Shown: one piece after another, positions 14,487-22,548 of the stretch
Layout of the letters: every line of letters starts with the position of its first letter
Numbering within the stretch: the stretch's first letter is position 1
Source of the DNA: an uncultured Ruminococcus sp.
GTDB lineage: Bacteria > Bacillota > Clostridia > Oscillospirales > CAG-272
Assembly (NCBI GenBank): GCA_902766575.1
Contig: CACXED010000270.1
Span: 1-24,506, forward strand
DNA length: 24,506 nt
Reading direction: 5' to 3'
Position numbers and translations under genes: made by a program
Notes under the pieces: generated by a model
Seen by the model: only the letters and a program-made list of their open reading frames with translations
The model's database searches: none
Told to the model about the DNA's origin: nothing

Positions 14487-16712
14487 CTACTCAAATCTGT
14501 CGTCTATCGGAAGTCCGGGGATCAGCTTGCGCTCCCCGGGCTTTTGCTCTGTCCTGACCTGTGTGCGCGGAACGCCGTCGAAATCGAAAACGACCTTTCC
14601 GTCGGCTAATTTCAGCCGCGCCGAGAAGCTGCTGCCCTTCTTTGACACAAAGCCGTCGATAATATCGGTCGAGCCGGTTTCGAGCAGCTTTTTCGCGCTC
14701 TCAAGGTCGATGATCTTGCCGAGCAGCGGCGAGCGGAATCCGAATTTGCAGCCGCTTTTCCAGCCCTTGCAGCCGTATCCGAAGCGTGTCCGCACGACCT
14801 CTTTGCCGCAGAGCGGACATTTCCCGACCGGATCTCCGGCAAAGCCGTCTCCCTGCTGATTTTCAAAGACCTCGGCTATCTCGCGGCAGGCGAGCGCGGT
14901 CGAATCGGCTATCGAGCACTCGCCGCGATAGACCCGCTTAAGCGCCCGTCCGAGCTCGGCGGTCTTGTATTTGTCCATACCGATGCCCATCCTCGCCAGC
15001 GACTCGACGAGAAACTCGCCGTCCGGCAGTATCGTGTAAACGTCCTTTTTCAGGGCGATGTAGCCGCTTTTCTTCGCGTTGTCGATTATCGACGTCCGCG
15101 TCGCCTCGGTTCCGAGCTCAAGTCCCTCGAAGATAGCGCGGTATTCCTCCGCGTCGTCGTCAGGAGTCAGCCCCAGACCCTCGAAAGCCTCACGGAACTC
15201 GTCCGAGTCGCCGTCGGCAGATTTCAGCTCGTCGCGGAACGGGTTTTTAAGATAGTTGTTCAGCGTCTCGATCGTGTAATGCTTGGGCGGCGAGGTCTCC
15301 TTTTCGACCGGCGCGAAGTTTATGTTGACCGGCTCGCCCTGTGAAAGCTGAGGCAGAACCTTGTCCTTAGCGGTACAGTCGTCGAATTTCGTCCAGCCCG
15401 GCTCGACGATGACCATGCCCTTGAGCGTGAAATCCTCGCCGCTCTGTGGCGGATTACCGACCCTTATCACCATTTCGGTGCGGTCGACTATGCAGTCCCG
15501 CTCGCAGTAAACCGCCGCGAAGCGCCGCATCACCGCGCCATAGACCTTGACCTCGTCGGGCGAGAGCTTGGATTTGTCGGGCATTTTCGTCGTCGGAGTA
15601 AGAGCCGAGTGCGACTCGATTTTACTATCGTCGAAAATGCTCTTTGCGTCCTTGAATTTCACTGGGTAGCCGAGCGAGCGCACCGACGCGAGTATGCTCT
15701 TAACCTTGTCCTTTTCCGCCGTCGCAAGGTACTCCGAGTTCGTGCGCGGATAGGTCACAAAGCCCTTTTCGTAGAGTCCCTGCAAGACCTCAAGGCTTTT
15801 CGTCATCGGCATCTTGTACTTTTTTCCGAGGAAGCTCTGGAGCTTGGTCAGCGACCAGAGCTTGCCGGGATTCAGCCTGTCGCGCTTGCGTTTGACAGAC
15901 AGTACCGTCGCTCCGAGCGAATTGTACTCGGCGCACTTCCGCTCGGCTTTATCGCGTTCGGATGCGGAGAATTTCAGTTTTGAGACAAGCTCGACAATCT
16001 CGCCCTTGGTCTGGCATTTCGAGACGAGCGCGAGGTATTTATCTGGCTTGAAATTCCTTATCGCCATGTCGCGGTCGTAAATCGCCTTGACTATCGGCAC
16101 TATCACCCGCCCGACGCGGAGTAGCACACCTGATTTCAGCGTCGCATAGCGCGTCAGATTCACGCCGTAGAGCCAGTCGATATAGGTTCGCGCAAAGCCC
16201 TCGTCGGCTAAATTGTTGAACTCAGCCTCGGCGCGAAGCTCACCGACCGCGGCGCGTATAGTCTCGGGCGTCTGGTCGGGCAGCCAGAGCCGACAGAGCC
16301 TTTTGGGGATTCTGCTCATATCGTCTGTCCCAAAGGCTTTCATAATGCAGATGCGGACGATGATCTCTCCCTCGCGGTCGGAGTCTCCGGCGTTGACGAT
16401 GGTATCGACGTCCGGACGCAGGCATTGAGCTTTTATCACATTGAACTGATCGCTGCTCCGGTCGTCCTTCGAGCCTTTCCTCGGCTCGTATTCGAATTTT
16501 TCCGGAAAGCAGGGGAGATTCTTCATCGTCCATCTGCCGTCGGGATTCGGGTTGTAGTGCTCGATGTCGCAGAGCCCGAACAGATGTCCGAACGCCCATG
16601 TTACGATGTAGCTCCCGACCGTGATGAAACCGTTCCCGTTTACACGCGAGCCCTCGAGGGCGGAAGCTATGTTCCGCGCCAGCGAGGGCTTTTCTGCTAT
16701 TATCAGTATCAA
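14487..16712 (-). CDS. topB: DNA topoisomerase III
   Basis: A type IA topoisomerase of 741 aa that cuts one DNA strand through a tyrosine link and decatenates DNA. The Toprim domain opens with ILIIAEKPSLA and has the metal site DSDREGE (Asp110, Asp112, Glu114). The active-site tyrosine is Tyr321 in VTYPRTNSEYL. LLRVGRVIVPIVKAIYDRD (about 197-215) is the conserved strand-gate segment. The C-terminus carries a four-cysteine zinc ribbon (Cys632, Cys635, Cys648, Cys655) and a topoisomerase C-terminal repeat, FGFRSPLLGKIIDLESAKKLL. The start is TTG, fixed by AAAGGAGG 10 bases upstream; it overlaps the AEC transporter stop by 4 bases. It is the last gene of the long minus-strand run. No terminator is visible after it. 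Confidence 0.95.
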   Translation of the reverse strand: MILIIAEKPSLARNIASALEGSRVNGNGFITVGSYIVTWAFGHLFGLCDIEHYNPNPDGRWTMKNLPCFPEKFEYEPRKGSKDDRSSDQFNVIKAQCLRPDVDTIVNAGDSDREGEIIVRICIMKAFGTDDMSRIPKRLCRLWLPDQTPETIRAAVGELRAEAEFNNLADEGFARTYIDWLYGVNLTRYATLKSGVLLRVGRVIVPIVKAIYDRDMAIRNFKPDKYLALVSKCQTKGEIVELVSKLKFSASERDKAERKCAEYNSLGATVLSVKRKRDRLNPGKLWSLTKLQSFLGKKYKMPMTKSLEVLQGLYEKGFVTYPRTNSEYLATAEKDKVKSILASVRSLGYPVKFKDAKSIFDDSKIESHSALTPTTKMPDKSKLSPDEVKVYGAVMRRFAAVYCERDCIVDRTEMVIRVGNPPQSGEDFTLKGMVIVEPGWTKFDDCTAKDKVLPQLSQGEPVNINFAPVEKETSPPKHYTIETLNNYLKNPFRDELKSADGDSDEFREAFEGLGLTPDDDAEEYRAIFEGLELGTEATRTSIIDNAKKSGYIALKKDVYTILPDGEFLVESLARMGIGMDKYKTAELGRALKRVYRGECSIADSTALACREIAEVFENQQGDGFAGDPVGKCPLCGKEVVRTRFGYGCKGWKSGCKFGFRSPLLGKIIDLESAKKLLETGSTDIIDGFVSKKGSSFSARLKLADGKVVFDFDGVPRTQVRTEQKPGERKLIPGLPIDDRFE
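14511..14545 (+). terminator. Candidate terminator of the oxidoreductase gene, inside the topB 3' end
   Basis: AAGTCCGGGGA (14511-14521) pairs with TCCCCGGGCTT (14533-14543) over 11 bp, with one G-U, around an 11-base loop; a short TTTT follows. It starts 29 bases after the oxidoreductase stop, within topB coding sequence on the other strand. Confidence 0.45.
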
Positions 16713-17668
16713 ATCAGCGCCGCCTCCTTTAAGAGGAATATCCCGGCAAAAATCGTGAACAGGCTCATCAGCGTTGAGATCAGCAGTATCTGCGACGCCA
16801 GCTCGTAGTCGGATTTCATCTCCTTGGCCATGATGTAGCTCGAGACGGCGGCAGGTCCGCTGAACAGGATGAAGATTACTCCGAGTCCGATCCCGCGGAA
16901 GCCGAGCGCTATTCCGGCTGCGACCGCGCAGATCGGCACGACTATCGTCTTGCAGGACGACGAGAGTATCGCAAGCCCTACTCTGCCCTTCAGCGACTCG
17001 ACCGTGAAGTTCGCGCCGAGGCTTATCAGCGCCAGAGGCATCGCCATATTGGCGAGATATCCGAGCGAACGGCTCGCCAGCAGCGGCAGCTCAAGTCCGG
17101 TCAGCTTCCAGAGCATCGCGAGGACTATCGCGATGATCAGCGGATTCGTGACTATCGTCTTTCCGATCCGCTTAATCAGCGCTCCGGGCGAGAGCCTGAC
17201 GTCCTCAGGTGCGAAGATGCTCAGAATTATCACCGCGTAGATGTTGAACAGCACGACGACAAACGGCAGCACCATCGAGATCGTCGCCGCGCCCGCCTCG
17301 CCGAACATATTTGTCGCGAGGGTTATGCCGAGGATCGCCGAGTTCGGACGGTAGACGCCCTGAATGAACGCACCGCGCTTGGCGTTGTCTTTGATGAAGA
17401 TCGGCACAATCAGGCTCGGAACGACGAACGAGACGGTAACTCCAACGACGCAGAAGATGATCAGCCCCACGTCGAGCGTATCTCCCGCATCGGCGGTCAC
17501 GATGTCAACAAAGAGCAGCGCCGGAAGGCTCAGCTTAAAGACCAGCTTGTCGCAGATCGCGACGAACCCGTCGGTTATGAATTTCTTCCGCTTCATCAGC
17601 ACGCCGAGCAGCACCATGATGAAGATCGGCGCGATTATATTCAGACTGTATATAAAGCTGTCGAGCAT
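16709..17668 (-). CDS. AEC-family transporter (auxin efflux carrier-like permease)
   Basis: An integral membrane protein of 319 aa with about ten hydrophobic segments in two halves. The start MLDSFIYSLNIIAPIFIMVLLG and the LVFKLSLPALLF segment (about 42-53) are typical of the AEC family, as are RPNSAILGITLA in the middle and PAAVSSYIMAKEMKSD near the C-terminus, which is followed by a last helix. Bacterial members export or import small organic acids such as malate or malonate; the substrate is not readable here. AAGGAAG precedes the ATG. It follows the CapA-like gene after 16 bases and overlaps topB by 4. Confidence 0.9.
   Translation of the reverse strand: MLDSFIYSLNIIAPIFIMVLLGVLMKRKKFITDGFVAICDKLVFKLSLPALLFVDIVTADAGDTLDVGLIIFCVVGVTVSFVVPSLIVPIFIKDNAKRGAFIQGVYRPNSAILGITLATNMFGEAGAATISMVLPFVVVLFNIYAVIILSIFAPEDVRLSPGALIKRIGKTIVTNPLIIAIVLAMLWKLTGLELPLLASRSLGYLANMAMPLALISLGANFTVESLKGRVGLAILSSSCKTIVVPICAVAAGIALGFRGIGLGVIFILFSGPAAVSSYIMAKEMKSDYELASQILLISTLMSLFTIFAGIFLLKEAALI
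16723..16730 (-). promoter_or_regulatory. Ribosome binding site that decides the TTG start of topB
   Basis: AAAGGAGG on the minus strand, 10 bases before TTG 16712. It lies within the last codons of the AEC transporter gene, so topB is translated as a coupled downstream gene. Confidence 0.8.
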
Positions 17669-17684
17669 AGTTTCTTCCTTAGTT

Positions 17685-18965
17685 TTATTTCAGATAATCC
17701 GGCAGAAACTCCTTTGCGACCGCCGAGGTGACGAAGCCCTTGGCGGCGTCGAGCGTGAATTTCTTCAGAGTGCCATAGTAGATCGTTCCGTGCGCCGCAG
17801 CAAGCTCAGCCGTGTAGTCGGACAGCATATAGAGCTGGAAGCCGAGACGCTCTTTGTTGTACTGCACAACGACCGGATTCATGATCGGCGACTCGATACT
17901 GACCTCGCCGTTCTTTTTGACGATGTCAAAGGTCAGCATACCGCCCACAAGGTTTATCGCGTCGTACTGCGAGTTGAGGAAATTTCCGAGGGAATAGACG
18001 ACGAGCGTCCTGTTCCCGTTCTTTCCGGTCTGCCACTCGACAGGCTGGATCGTGTGCGAGTGCATACCGAGGATAACGTCGGCTCCGGCGTCGGTGATAG
18101 CCTTGGCGAGGGATTTCTGCTCGGCAGTGACCGTGGTCGCACCGTCGGTTCCCCAGTGCATGACGCAGATAGTCACGTCGGCGAGCTCTTTTGCCTTTCC
18201 GATCATCCGGACTATTTCGTCCTGGTCGATAAGCGGTATGTAGAGCTCGCTCGACGCGGGCAGAGTCATGCCGTTGAGCCCGTAGGTATAGGACACGAAG
18301 GCAATCTTGATTCCGTTCTTCTCCACGACGCGGATGTCCTCGTAGTCGGCTTTATTATAGTAGCCGCCGAGCAGCGTCACCGGCTGGCTGTTCCAGAAGT
18401 CGATGCTTCCCTTGAGCCCGGCTTCCTTTTTGTCGAGCATATGGTTCGTCGCGATGTTGACGATATCGAAGCCTACCTCGACGAGCGCCCGCCCGGCGTC
18501 CTGCGGGCCGTTGAAGTTCGGATAGCCGGAAATTCCGAGCTCATCGCCTCCGAGCGGCGTCTCCTGATTGACGAACGCGAGGTCAGCCGATGCGATGAAG
18601 TCCTTTACTCCATCGTACATACTGACGAAATCGTACTTTTCGCCGTTTTTTGCCCGGTTCTTAGCGTCGGTGTAGACCATCTCGTGGATGATATTGTCGC
18701 CCGCCGCGAGGAAGCTCACGCGCTGCTCGTTTGCAGTCGGTACAGTCGGCTTTGGAGCAGCCGTCGTTGAGTCGGCGGGCTTGGAGGTCTGAGCGCCGGT
18801 CGATGTTTTTTCCGACTCATCGTCGCCCGGCGCGGATATCCGGGTCACATCCGGGTCAAGCCAGCTCGGCGAGTCGGACGCGCCGCCTGTCGGTCTGTCT
18901 CCGCAGCCGACTGACAGCAGCATAAGTCCGGTGAGCAGCAGCGACGCGAATTTTCTCAGTTTCAT
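17685..18965 (-). CDS. CapA-family lipoprotein (PGA_cap metallophosphatase-like domain)
   Basis: A secreted, membrane-anchored protein of 426 aa. It begins with a lipoprotein signal peptide, MKLRKFASLLLTGLMLLSVGC, with lipobox LSVGC and Cys21. A low-complexity Ser/Thr/Pro linker runs to about residue 80. The CapA domain follows (about 82-350): SFLAAGDNIIH, FVNQETPLGG (132-141), NIATNHMLD (170-178), VMHWGTD, GMHSHTIQPVE (300-310) and SLGNF. These match the metal-ligand blocks of the CapA/PgsA family, linked in Bacillus to poly-gamma-glutamate synthesis. No capB or capC partner is nearby, so a capsule role is unlikely, and the true substrate is unknown. The start overlaps the GNAT-like stop by 4 bases (ATGA), without a clear ribosome binding site. 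Confidence 0.9.
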   Translation of the reverse strand: MKLRKFASLLLTGLMLLSVGCGDRPTGGASDSPSWLDPDVTRISAPGDDESEKTSTGAQTSKPADSTTAAPKPTVPTANEQRVSFLAAGDNIIHEMVYTDAKNRAKNGEKYDFVSMYDGVKDFIASADLAFVNQETPLGGDELGISGYPNFNGPQDAGRALVEVGFDIVNIATNHMLDKKEAGLKGSIDFWNSQPVTLLGGYYNKADYEDIRVVEKNGIKIAFVSYTYGLNGMTLPASSELYIPLIDQDEIVRMIGKAKELADVTICVMHWGTDGATTVTAEQKSLAKAITDAGADVILGMHSHTIQPVEWQTGKNGNRTLVVYSLGNFLNSQYDAINLVGGMLTFDIVKKNGEVSIESPIMNPVVVQYNKERLGFQLYMLSDYTAELAAAHGTIYYGTLKKFTLDAAKGFVTSAVAKEFLPDYLK

Positions 18966-19360
18966 CTCGGCGAACCAGCCTTTCCATGCGCGCAGGGCTC
19001 GTCGAAGAAGCCGGCGAGGTCAGCCCAGAGCTTTCCGTCGCGCTTTGTGAAGCCGAGCTTCAGCGCGAAATCCGGATCGACCTTCGCGTCGAGCCAGCAC
19101 TCGTGGACGCCGTGCAGGTCGATGAAGTTCATCGTCTGCCGTCCCATGATGAACAGCGCGTCGAGATCGTCGGTTCCCTTTGCCGGACTGAGATCGGTTA
19201 TGTGCGCGCCGCCCGAAGCCAGTCTGAACTGGCAGATTCCGACGAGTATGCCGTCTACCCACGCTCCGTAGCAGAGCGCGTCGGGATCGAACTCTGCCTC
19301 GCAGTCGACGCAGAAGCGCTCCTGCTCGGTTTTATCCTGTATCGGTTTGACTATCAGCAT
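18962..19360 (-). CDS. Small GNAT-like protein
   Basis: A 132-aa cytoplasmic protein that I place, with caution, among GNAT-fold acetyltransferases. The pattern is a strand-turn YGAWVDGILVGICQF (about 31-45), an acidic central strand ITDLSPAKGTDDLDALF leading into a helix, and a late KLGFTKRDGKLWADL unit where GNATs have their LGF strand. The classic acetyl-CoA loop (R/QxxGxG/A) is not obvious; the nearest is MGRQTMNFI. It ends in FFDEPC followed by a basic tail. No function can be given. It begins 3 bases after the rluB stop, with AAAGG in the rluB end, and overlaps the CapA-like gene, so it is part of the same transcript. Confidence 0.55.
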   Translation of the reverse strand: MLIVKPIQDKTEQERFCVDCEAEFDPDALCYGAWVDGILVGICQFRLASGGAHITDLSPAKGTDDLDALFIMGRQTMNFIDLHGVHECWLDAKVDPDFALKLGFTKRDGKLWADLAGFFDEPCAHGKAGSPR

Positions 19361-19363
19361 TTT

Positions 19364-20119
19364 TCAACCACGCCTTTCGTTCTGAGCCTTGGGCTTGAGA
19401 TTTTTCAGATATTCGACCTGAGATTTAGTCAGATGCCGCCAGCAACCCGGCTTCAGGTTTCCGAGCCTGAGCTCGCCTATCGCGACACGGGTCAGTCTCA
19501 CGACCTCGAGCCCGCATTTTTCGCACATTTTTCGGATCTGACGGTTGCGCCCCTCGTAGAGCTCCATTCTGAGCACTGTTGTGTCGCGCCTTGGGTCGTC
19601 CTTCATCGTAAGGACGGTAGTTTCGACCGGCAGGATGTCGTAGCCGTCGATATTCATCGGCCCGGAGAGCTTTTTGAGCGTCTCGCGCTCGACCTTTCCC
19701 CTGACCTCGACGTTGTAGATTTTCGGTATCTCGTGGCGCGGATGGGTCAGACGGTTCGTCAGATCGCCGTCGTTGGTCATCAAAAGCAGCCCGTCCGAGT
19801 CCATGTCGAGCCGCCCGACTGGATAGATCCGCTCGCCGATATCCGAAACGAGGTCGACGACAGTCTTTCTGCCGCGCTCGTCGCTCGCGGTCGTGACATA
19901 GCCGCGGGGCTTGTTGAGCATTATGTAGACATAACGCTTGAAGCCGTTCTCGACCGGCTTGCCGTTCACCGAGACCTTATCGCGCTCCGGGTCGATTTTC
20001 TGACCGATCTCAGCCGGAACGCCGTTGACGCAGACCGCGCCGCGGGCGATTTCTCGCTCGGCGGCACGGCGGCTCATGATCCCCGCGTCGGCGAGGAATT
20101 TCTGAATTCTTTCTTCCAT
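19364..20119 (-). CDS. rluB: 23S rRNA pseudouridine synthase RluB
   Basis: A pseudouridine synthase of 251 aa in the RsuA/RluB/E/F group, which would modify helix 89 of 23S rRNA (U2605 in E. coli). Residues 1-60 form an S4 RNA-binding domain (RIQKFLADAGIMSRRAAEREI). The catalytic domain follows, with MLNKPRGYVTT (67-77) and the catalytic Asp105 in GRLDMDSDGLLLMTNDGDL, then HPRHEIPKIYNVEV and ELYEGRNRQIRKMCEKCGLEV. Length fits the family. The start has no good Shine-Dalgarno (AAACGG only) and follows the dacF-like stop by 10 bases, so expression may depend on the upstream gene. RluB next to scpAB and a DacB-type enzyme is a common Firmicutes arrangement. Confidence 0.94.
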   Translation of the reverse strand: MEERIQKFLADAGIMSRRAAEREIARGAVCVNGVPAEIGQKIDPERDKVSVNGKPVENGFKRYVYIMLNKPRGYVTTASDERGRKTVVDLVSDIGERIYPVGRLDMDSDGLLLMTNDGDLTNRLTHPRHEIPKIYNVEVRGKVERETLKKLSGPMNIDGYDILPVETTVLTMKDDPRRDTTVLRMELYEGRNRQIRKMCEKCGLEVVRLTRVAIGELRLGNLKPGCWRHLTKSQVEYLKNLKPKAQNERRG

Positions 20120-20129
20120 ATATTACCGT

Positions 20130-21239
20130 TTATTTCAGTATTTTATCGAGTATTCCGGTTTTGTATCTGATACGTTCGGCGGTCTCGCAGGCAGTGAGCG
20201 GCACCTCTCCGAGAGTCGTTCCCCCGGCTTCAAAGACTATCCGCCCGACTGTACTGCCCTCGTAGACCGGAGCCCAGAGATAGTGCGGAAGCTCGATTCT
20301 CCACGTCGCTTCGGGAGTGTCCTTCGGAACGCAGACAGTCAGACCGTCGGTGTTTTTGATCATGACCTCGTTCTTCTCGCAGCCTATACAGGGCAGGATA
20401 AAGACCGATTCGCCCGGCTTAATAAGCTCTCTCGCTTCGAGCGTACCGAAGCCGCAGTCGAGCATCGCGCGGTGGTCGTTCCAGTCGTCCGGAGCTCCGA
20501 GCGTAACCGCGACGAGGGTCACTCCGTCCCGCTCAGCCGCCGAGACGAGACAGCGCCCGCTCCGCTTGGTGTAGCCGGTCTTGACGCCTATCGCGCCGTC
20601 GTAGAGCTTCAGCAGCTTGTTGTGATTGAGCAGACAGCGCGTCTCGCCGCCGACCGAGATATTGTGCCGATAGGTCGAGACGATCTCCCGAAAGCGCTCG
20701 TTTTTTAAGGCATAAGCCGCGAGCCTTGCGAGGTCGCGCGCGGTCGTGTAGTGATTCTCGTCGTCGAGCCCGTGCGGATTTGTGAAGTGGGTGTCCTTGA
20801 GCCCGAGCTCAGCCGCTTTTGCGTTCATCAGCCCGGCAAAGGCGTCGACCGAACCGGCGACCTCGATGGCGATAGCCGCAGCGGCGTCGTTCGCGCTCTC
20901 GAGCATCAGAGCCCAGACGAGATCGTCGAGGGTCAGGCTGTCCCCGCTTTTGAGATAGACCGACGAGCCTTCGACTCCGACCGCTTCGCCCGAGACCGAG
21001 ACCTGTCTTGCGGTATCGCCCGCCTCAAGGGCTATGAGAGCGGTCATGATCTTGGTCGTGCTCGCCATCGGACGCCTTGTATCTGCGTCCTTTTCAAAGA
21101 CCGTGCGCCCGGTCGAGGTCTCGACGACTATCGCCGACTCGGCGCTGACCGACATTGCGGAGACCGGAACCGAAAACGCCGCTCCGAAAACCGTCAGCGC
21201 CAGCGTCAGGGCTGTGACGGCAGTTGATTTTTTGCGCAT
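20130..21239 (-). CDS. D-alanyl-D-alanine carboxypeptidase, DacF/DacB type (penicillin-binding protein)
   Basis: A secreted, low-molecular-weight penicillin-binding protein of 369 aa that trims the terminal D-Ala from peptidoglycan stem peptides. A signal peptide covers residues 1 to about 28 (cleavage after VSA). The serine site is complete: Ser60-Thr-Thr-Lys63, Ser115-Ala-Asn117 and Lys220-Thr-Gly222. After about residue 260 comes the usual beta-rich C-terminal domain, ending in a possible amphipathic anchor (ERIRYKTGILDKILK). Being in a row with gerW and scpAB, it is probably the enzyme for spore cortex crosslinking, as for DacB and DacF. GGGAGG lies 7 bases before the ATG. The 85-bp gap after gerW is the widest in this run, so a separate promoter is possible, but I see none that is convincing. 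Confidence 0.94.
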   Translation of the reverse strand: MRKKSTAVTALTLALTVFGAAFSVPVSAMSVSAESAIVVETSTGRTVFEKDADTRRPMASTTKIMTALIALEAGDTARQVSVSGEAVGVEGSSVYLKSGDSLTLDDLVWALMLESANDAAAAIAIEVAGSVDAFAGLMNAKAAELGLKDTHFTNPHGLDDENHYTTARDLARLAAYALKNERFREIVSTYRHNISVGGETRCLLNHNKLLKLYDGAIGVKTGYTKRSGRCLVSAAERDGVTLVAVTLGAPDDWNDHRAMLDCGFGTLEARELIKPGESVFILPCIGCEKNEVMIKNTDGLTVCVPKDTPEATWRIELPHYLWAPVYEGSTVGRIVFEAGGTTLGEVPLTACETAERIRYKTGILDKILK

Positions 21240-21324
21240 TTGAGTACCTCCCGTGATAAAACTCGGTTAGAGTTTCCCACGGAAAGTTAACGGCTATTCG
21301 CGGTAGAGCCGACCTTGTTTTAGC

Positions 21325-21834
21325 TTATTCGGCAGTTTTTTCTGCGTCTGTCTTATCCGTCTCGCCGGATTTCTCCTCTTTTGTCTCAGACTTGTCGTCG
21401 TCCTTTTTTCCGTTCTTTCTGAAGATAGCGGCGATGCGGGAGATAACGTCGGGCGAGCGCTCGATGAGGTTGGAGACAGACTCGATGGTGTCGTTGACCG
21501 GCGTGTTGGGGCCGACGTTGAGCAGCGTAACATTTCCGTCGGGAGCGACCACGAGGAATCCGACCGGGCTGACCGTAACTCCGGTTCCTCCTCCTCCGCC
21601 GAAGTTGGTCTGGAGCTGAGTCGGCTTCTGAGAGTTCTCAGAGGCGTTCTTCATGTTCTTACCGAGATAGTCGAGTCCGCCCGACGCAAAGCCGACCATG
21701 ACCTTTGAGACCGGGATGATCGTCGTTCCCGAGGGAGTGTTTATCGGATTTCCGATGATGGTGTTGGCGTCGACGACCTTCTTGATCTCCTCGAGCGACG
21801 CCTGAATGATTTCGGTGAGCTTGTTTTCTGCCAT
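21325..21834 (-). CDS. gerW: GerW/YtfJ-family sporulation protein
   Basis: A 169-aa cytoplasmic protein. The family pattern is clear: TEIIQASLEEIKKVVDANTIIGNPI, then IIPVSKVMVGFASGG, a glycine run NFGGGGGTGVTVSPVGFLVV (about 77-96), and ending after a long charged, Lys/Asp/Glu-rich tail from about residue 145 that is probably disordered. In Bacillus, YtfJ is made in the forespore under sigma-F and sigma-G and is needed for normal germination; its molecular action is not established. AAAGGAG precedes the start. It follows the DUF2953 gene by 30 bases, a pairing that is conserved in Bacillus (ytfI-ytfJ), and dacF comes 85 bases downstream. Confidence 0.93.
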   Translation of the reverse strand: MAENKLTEIIQASLEEIKKVVDANTIIGNPINTPSGTTIIPVSKVMVGFASGGLDYLGKNMKNASENSQKPTQLQTNFGGGGGTGVTVSPVGFLVVAPDGNVTLLNVGPNTPVNDTIESVSNLIERSPDVISRIAAIFRKNGKKDDDKSETKEEKSGETDKTDAEKTAE

Positions 21835-21864
21835 TTTTCTGTCTCCTTTAATTATTTAATCTAT

Positions 21865-22527
21865 TTAATCTTTGATGTACGCGATCAGCGAGCGGATCGC
21901 CATGTCGAACAGCTGCCAGAGTCTGAATGAAAAGGTCAGGTCGATCTGAGCCGACGGCTTTTCAGACAGGAAGTCCGGCTCGACCGTGAGCTCGCTTTTT
22001 TTAGTGGTTTTCAGCGTCCCCGACGAGACGAGCAGCGCGTAGAGATTCTGCACCGCTCCGATGATCGCTCCGTAGAGTATCGCGGTCTGAGCCGCGTCTC
22101 CGGTCGCGACGCTGAGTTTTATCCTTCGCAGTCCGATCCTGAGATGCTTTCCGAAGCGGACGATAAAGACCTTAGCAACCCGGGTCAGCTTTGAGATCAG
22201 CTCGCCGAGGTCGGTTTTTTCCTCGGCTTCGGGCTCGTCCGACCGATCGCTTTCGGCCGCTTTAGCCTTTTCAGCCTTTTTCGCCTGCTTTTTTTGCTTT
22301 TTCAGACATTTTTTTTCGTCTGCCAGCTCCTCTGACCTGAGCTTTTTCCGGAATCTGTCGATCCGGTAGTCCCGGAGCTTCAGCTTTTTTTCCCTCTGCG
22401 GCAGGAGCTTTATTTTTATAAAGCCGACTCCGGCGATGAGGGTCAGCCCGCCGTCGGTTCTGATCCTTACCGAAAGGCGCAGTAAGAGGATCGCCGTTAT
22501 TATTATCGCCGCTATCAGAAATCCCAT
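21865..22527 (-). CDS. DUF2953-domain membrane protein (YtfI-like)
   Basis: A 220-aa protein of unknown molecular function. An N-terminal transmembrane helix (MGFLIAAIIITAILLLRLSV) leads into a beta-rich stretch and a very basic, coiled-coil-like segment (KKQKKQAKKAEKAKAAES, about 79-97). The DUF2953 part follows, with LRIGLRRIKLSVATGDAAQTAILYG (about 131-155) and ending in a TM-like tail region VEPDFLSEKPSAQIDLTFSFRLWQL. In Firmicutes this family sits directly before ytfJ, as here, and so is presumed to have a sporulation role. GGAGG precedes the start; the gene is 21 bases after scpB. Confidence 0.85.
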   Translation of the reverse strand: MGFLIAAIIITAILLLRLSVRIRTDGGLTLIAGVGFIKIKLLPQREKKLKLRDYRIDRFRKKLRSEELADEKKCLKKQKKQAKKAEKAKAAESDRSDEPEAEEKTDLGELISKLTRVAKVFIVRFGKHLRIGLRRIKLSVATGDAAQTAILYGAIIGAVQNLYALLVSSGTLKTTKKSELTVEPDFLSEKPSAQIDLTFSFRLWQLFDMAIRSLIAYIKD

Positions 22528-22548
22528 TCCGCGCCTCCGAAAAAATTT

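Noticed and set aside
17364..20170. Long plus-strand open frames (468 and 394 codons) opposite the AEC, CapA, GNAT-like and rluB genes
   Set aside because: They are antisense to several genes with strong family matches, and their translated products have no recognisable domains.
21240..21324. A short hairpin (AAACTC-TAACC-GAGTTT on the minus strand) and a possible sigma-G promoter between gerW and the carboxypeptidase gene
   Set aside because: The 6-bp stem is too weak to call a terminator, and the GAATA candidates have no matching -10 box at 17-18 bp.
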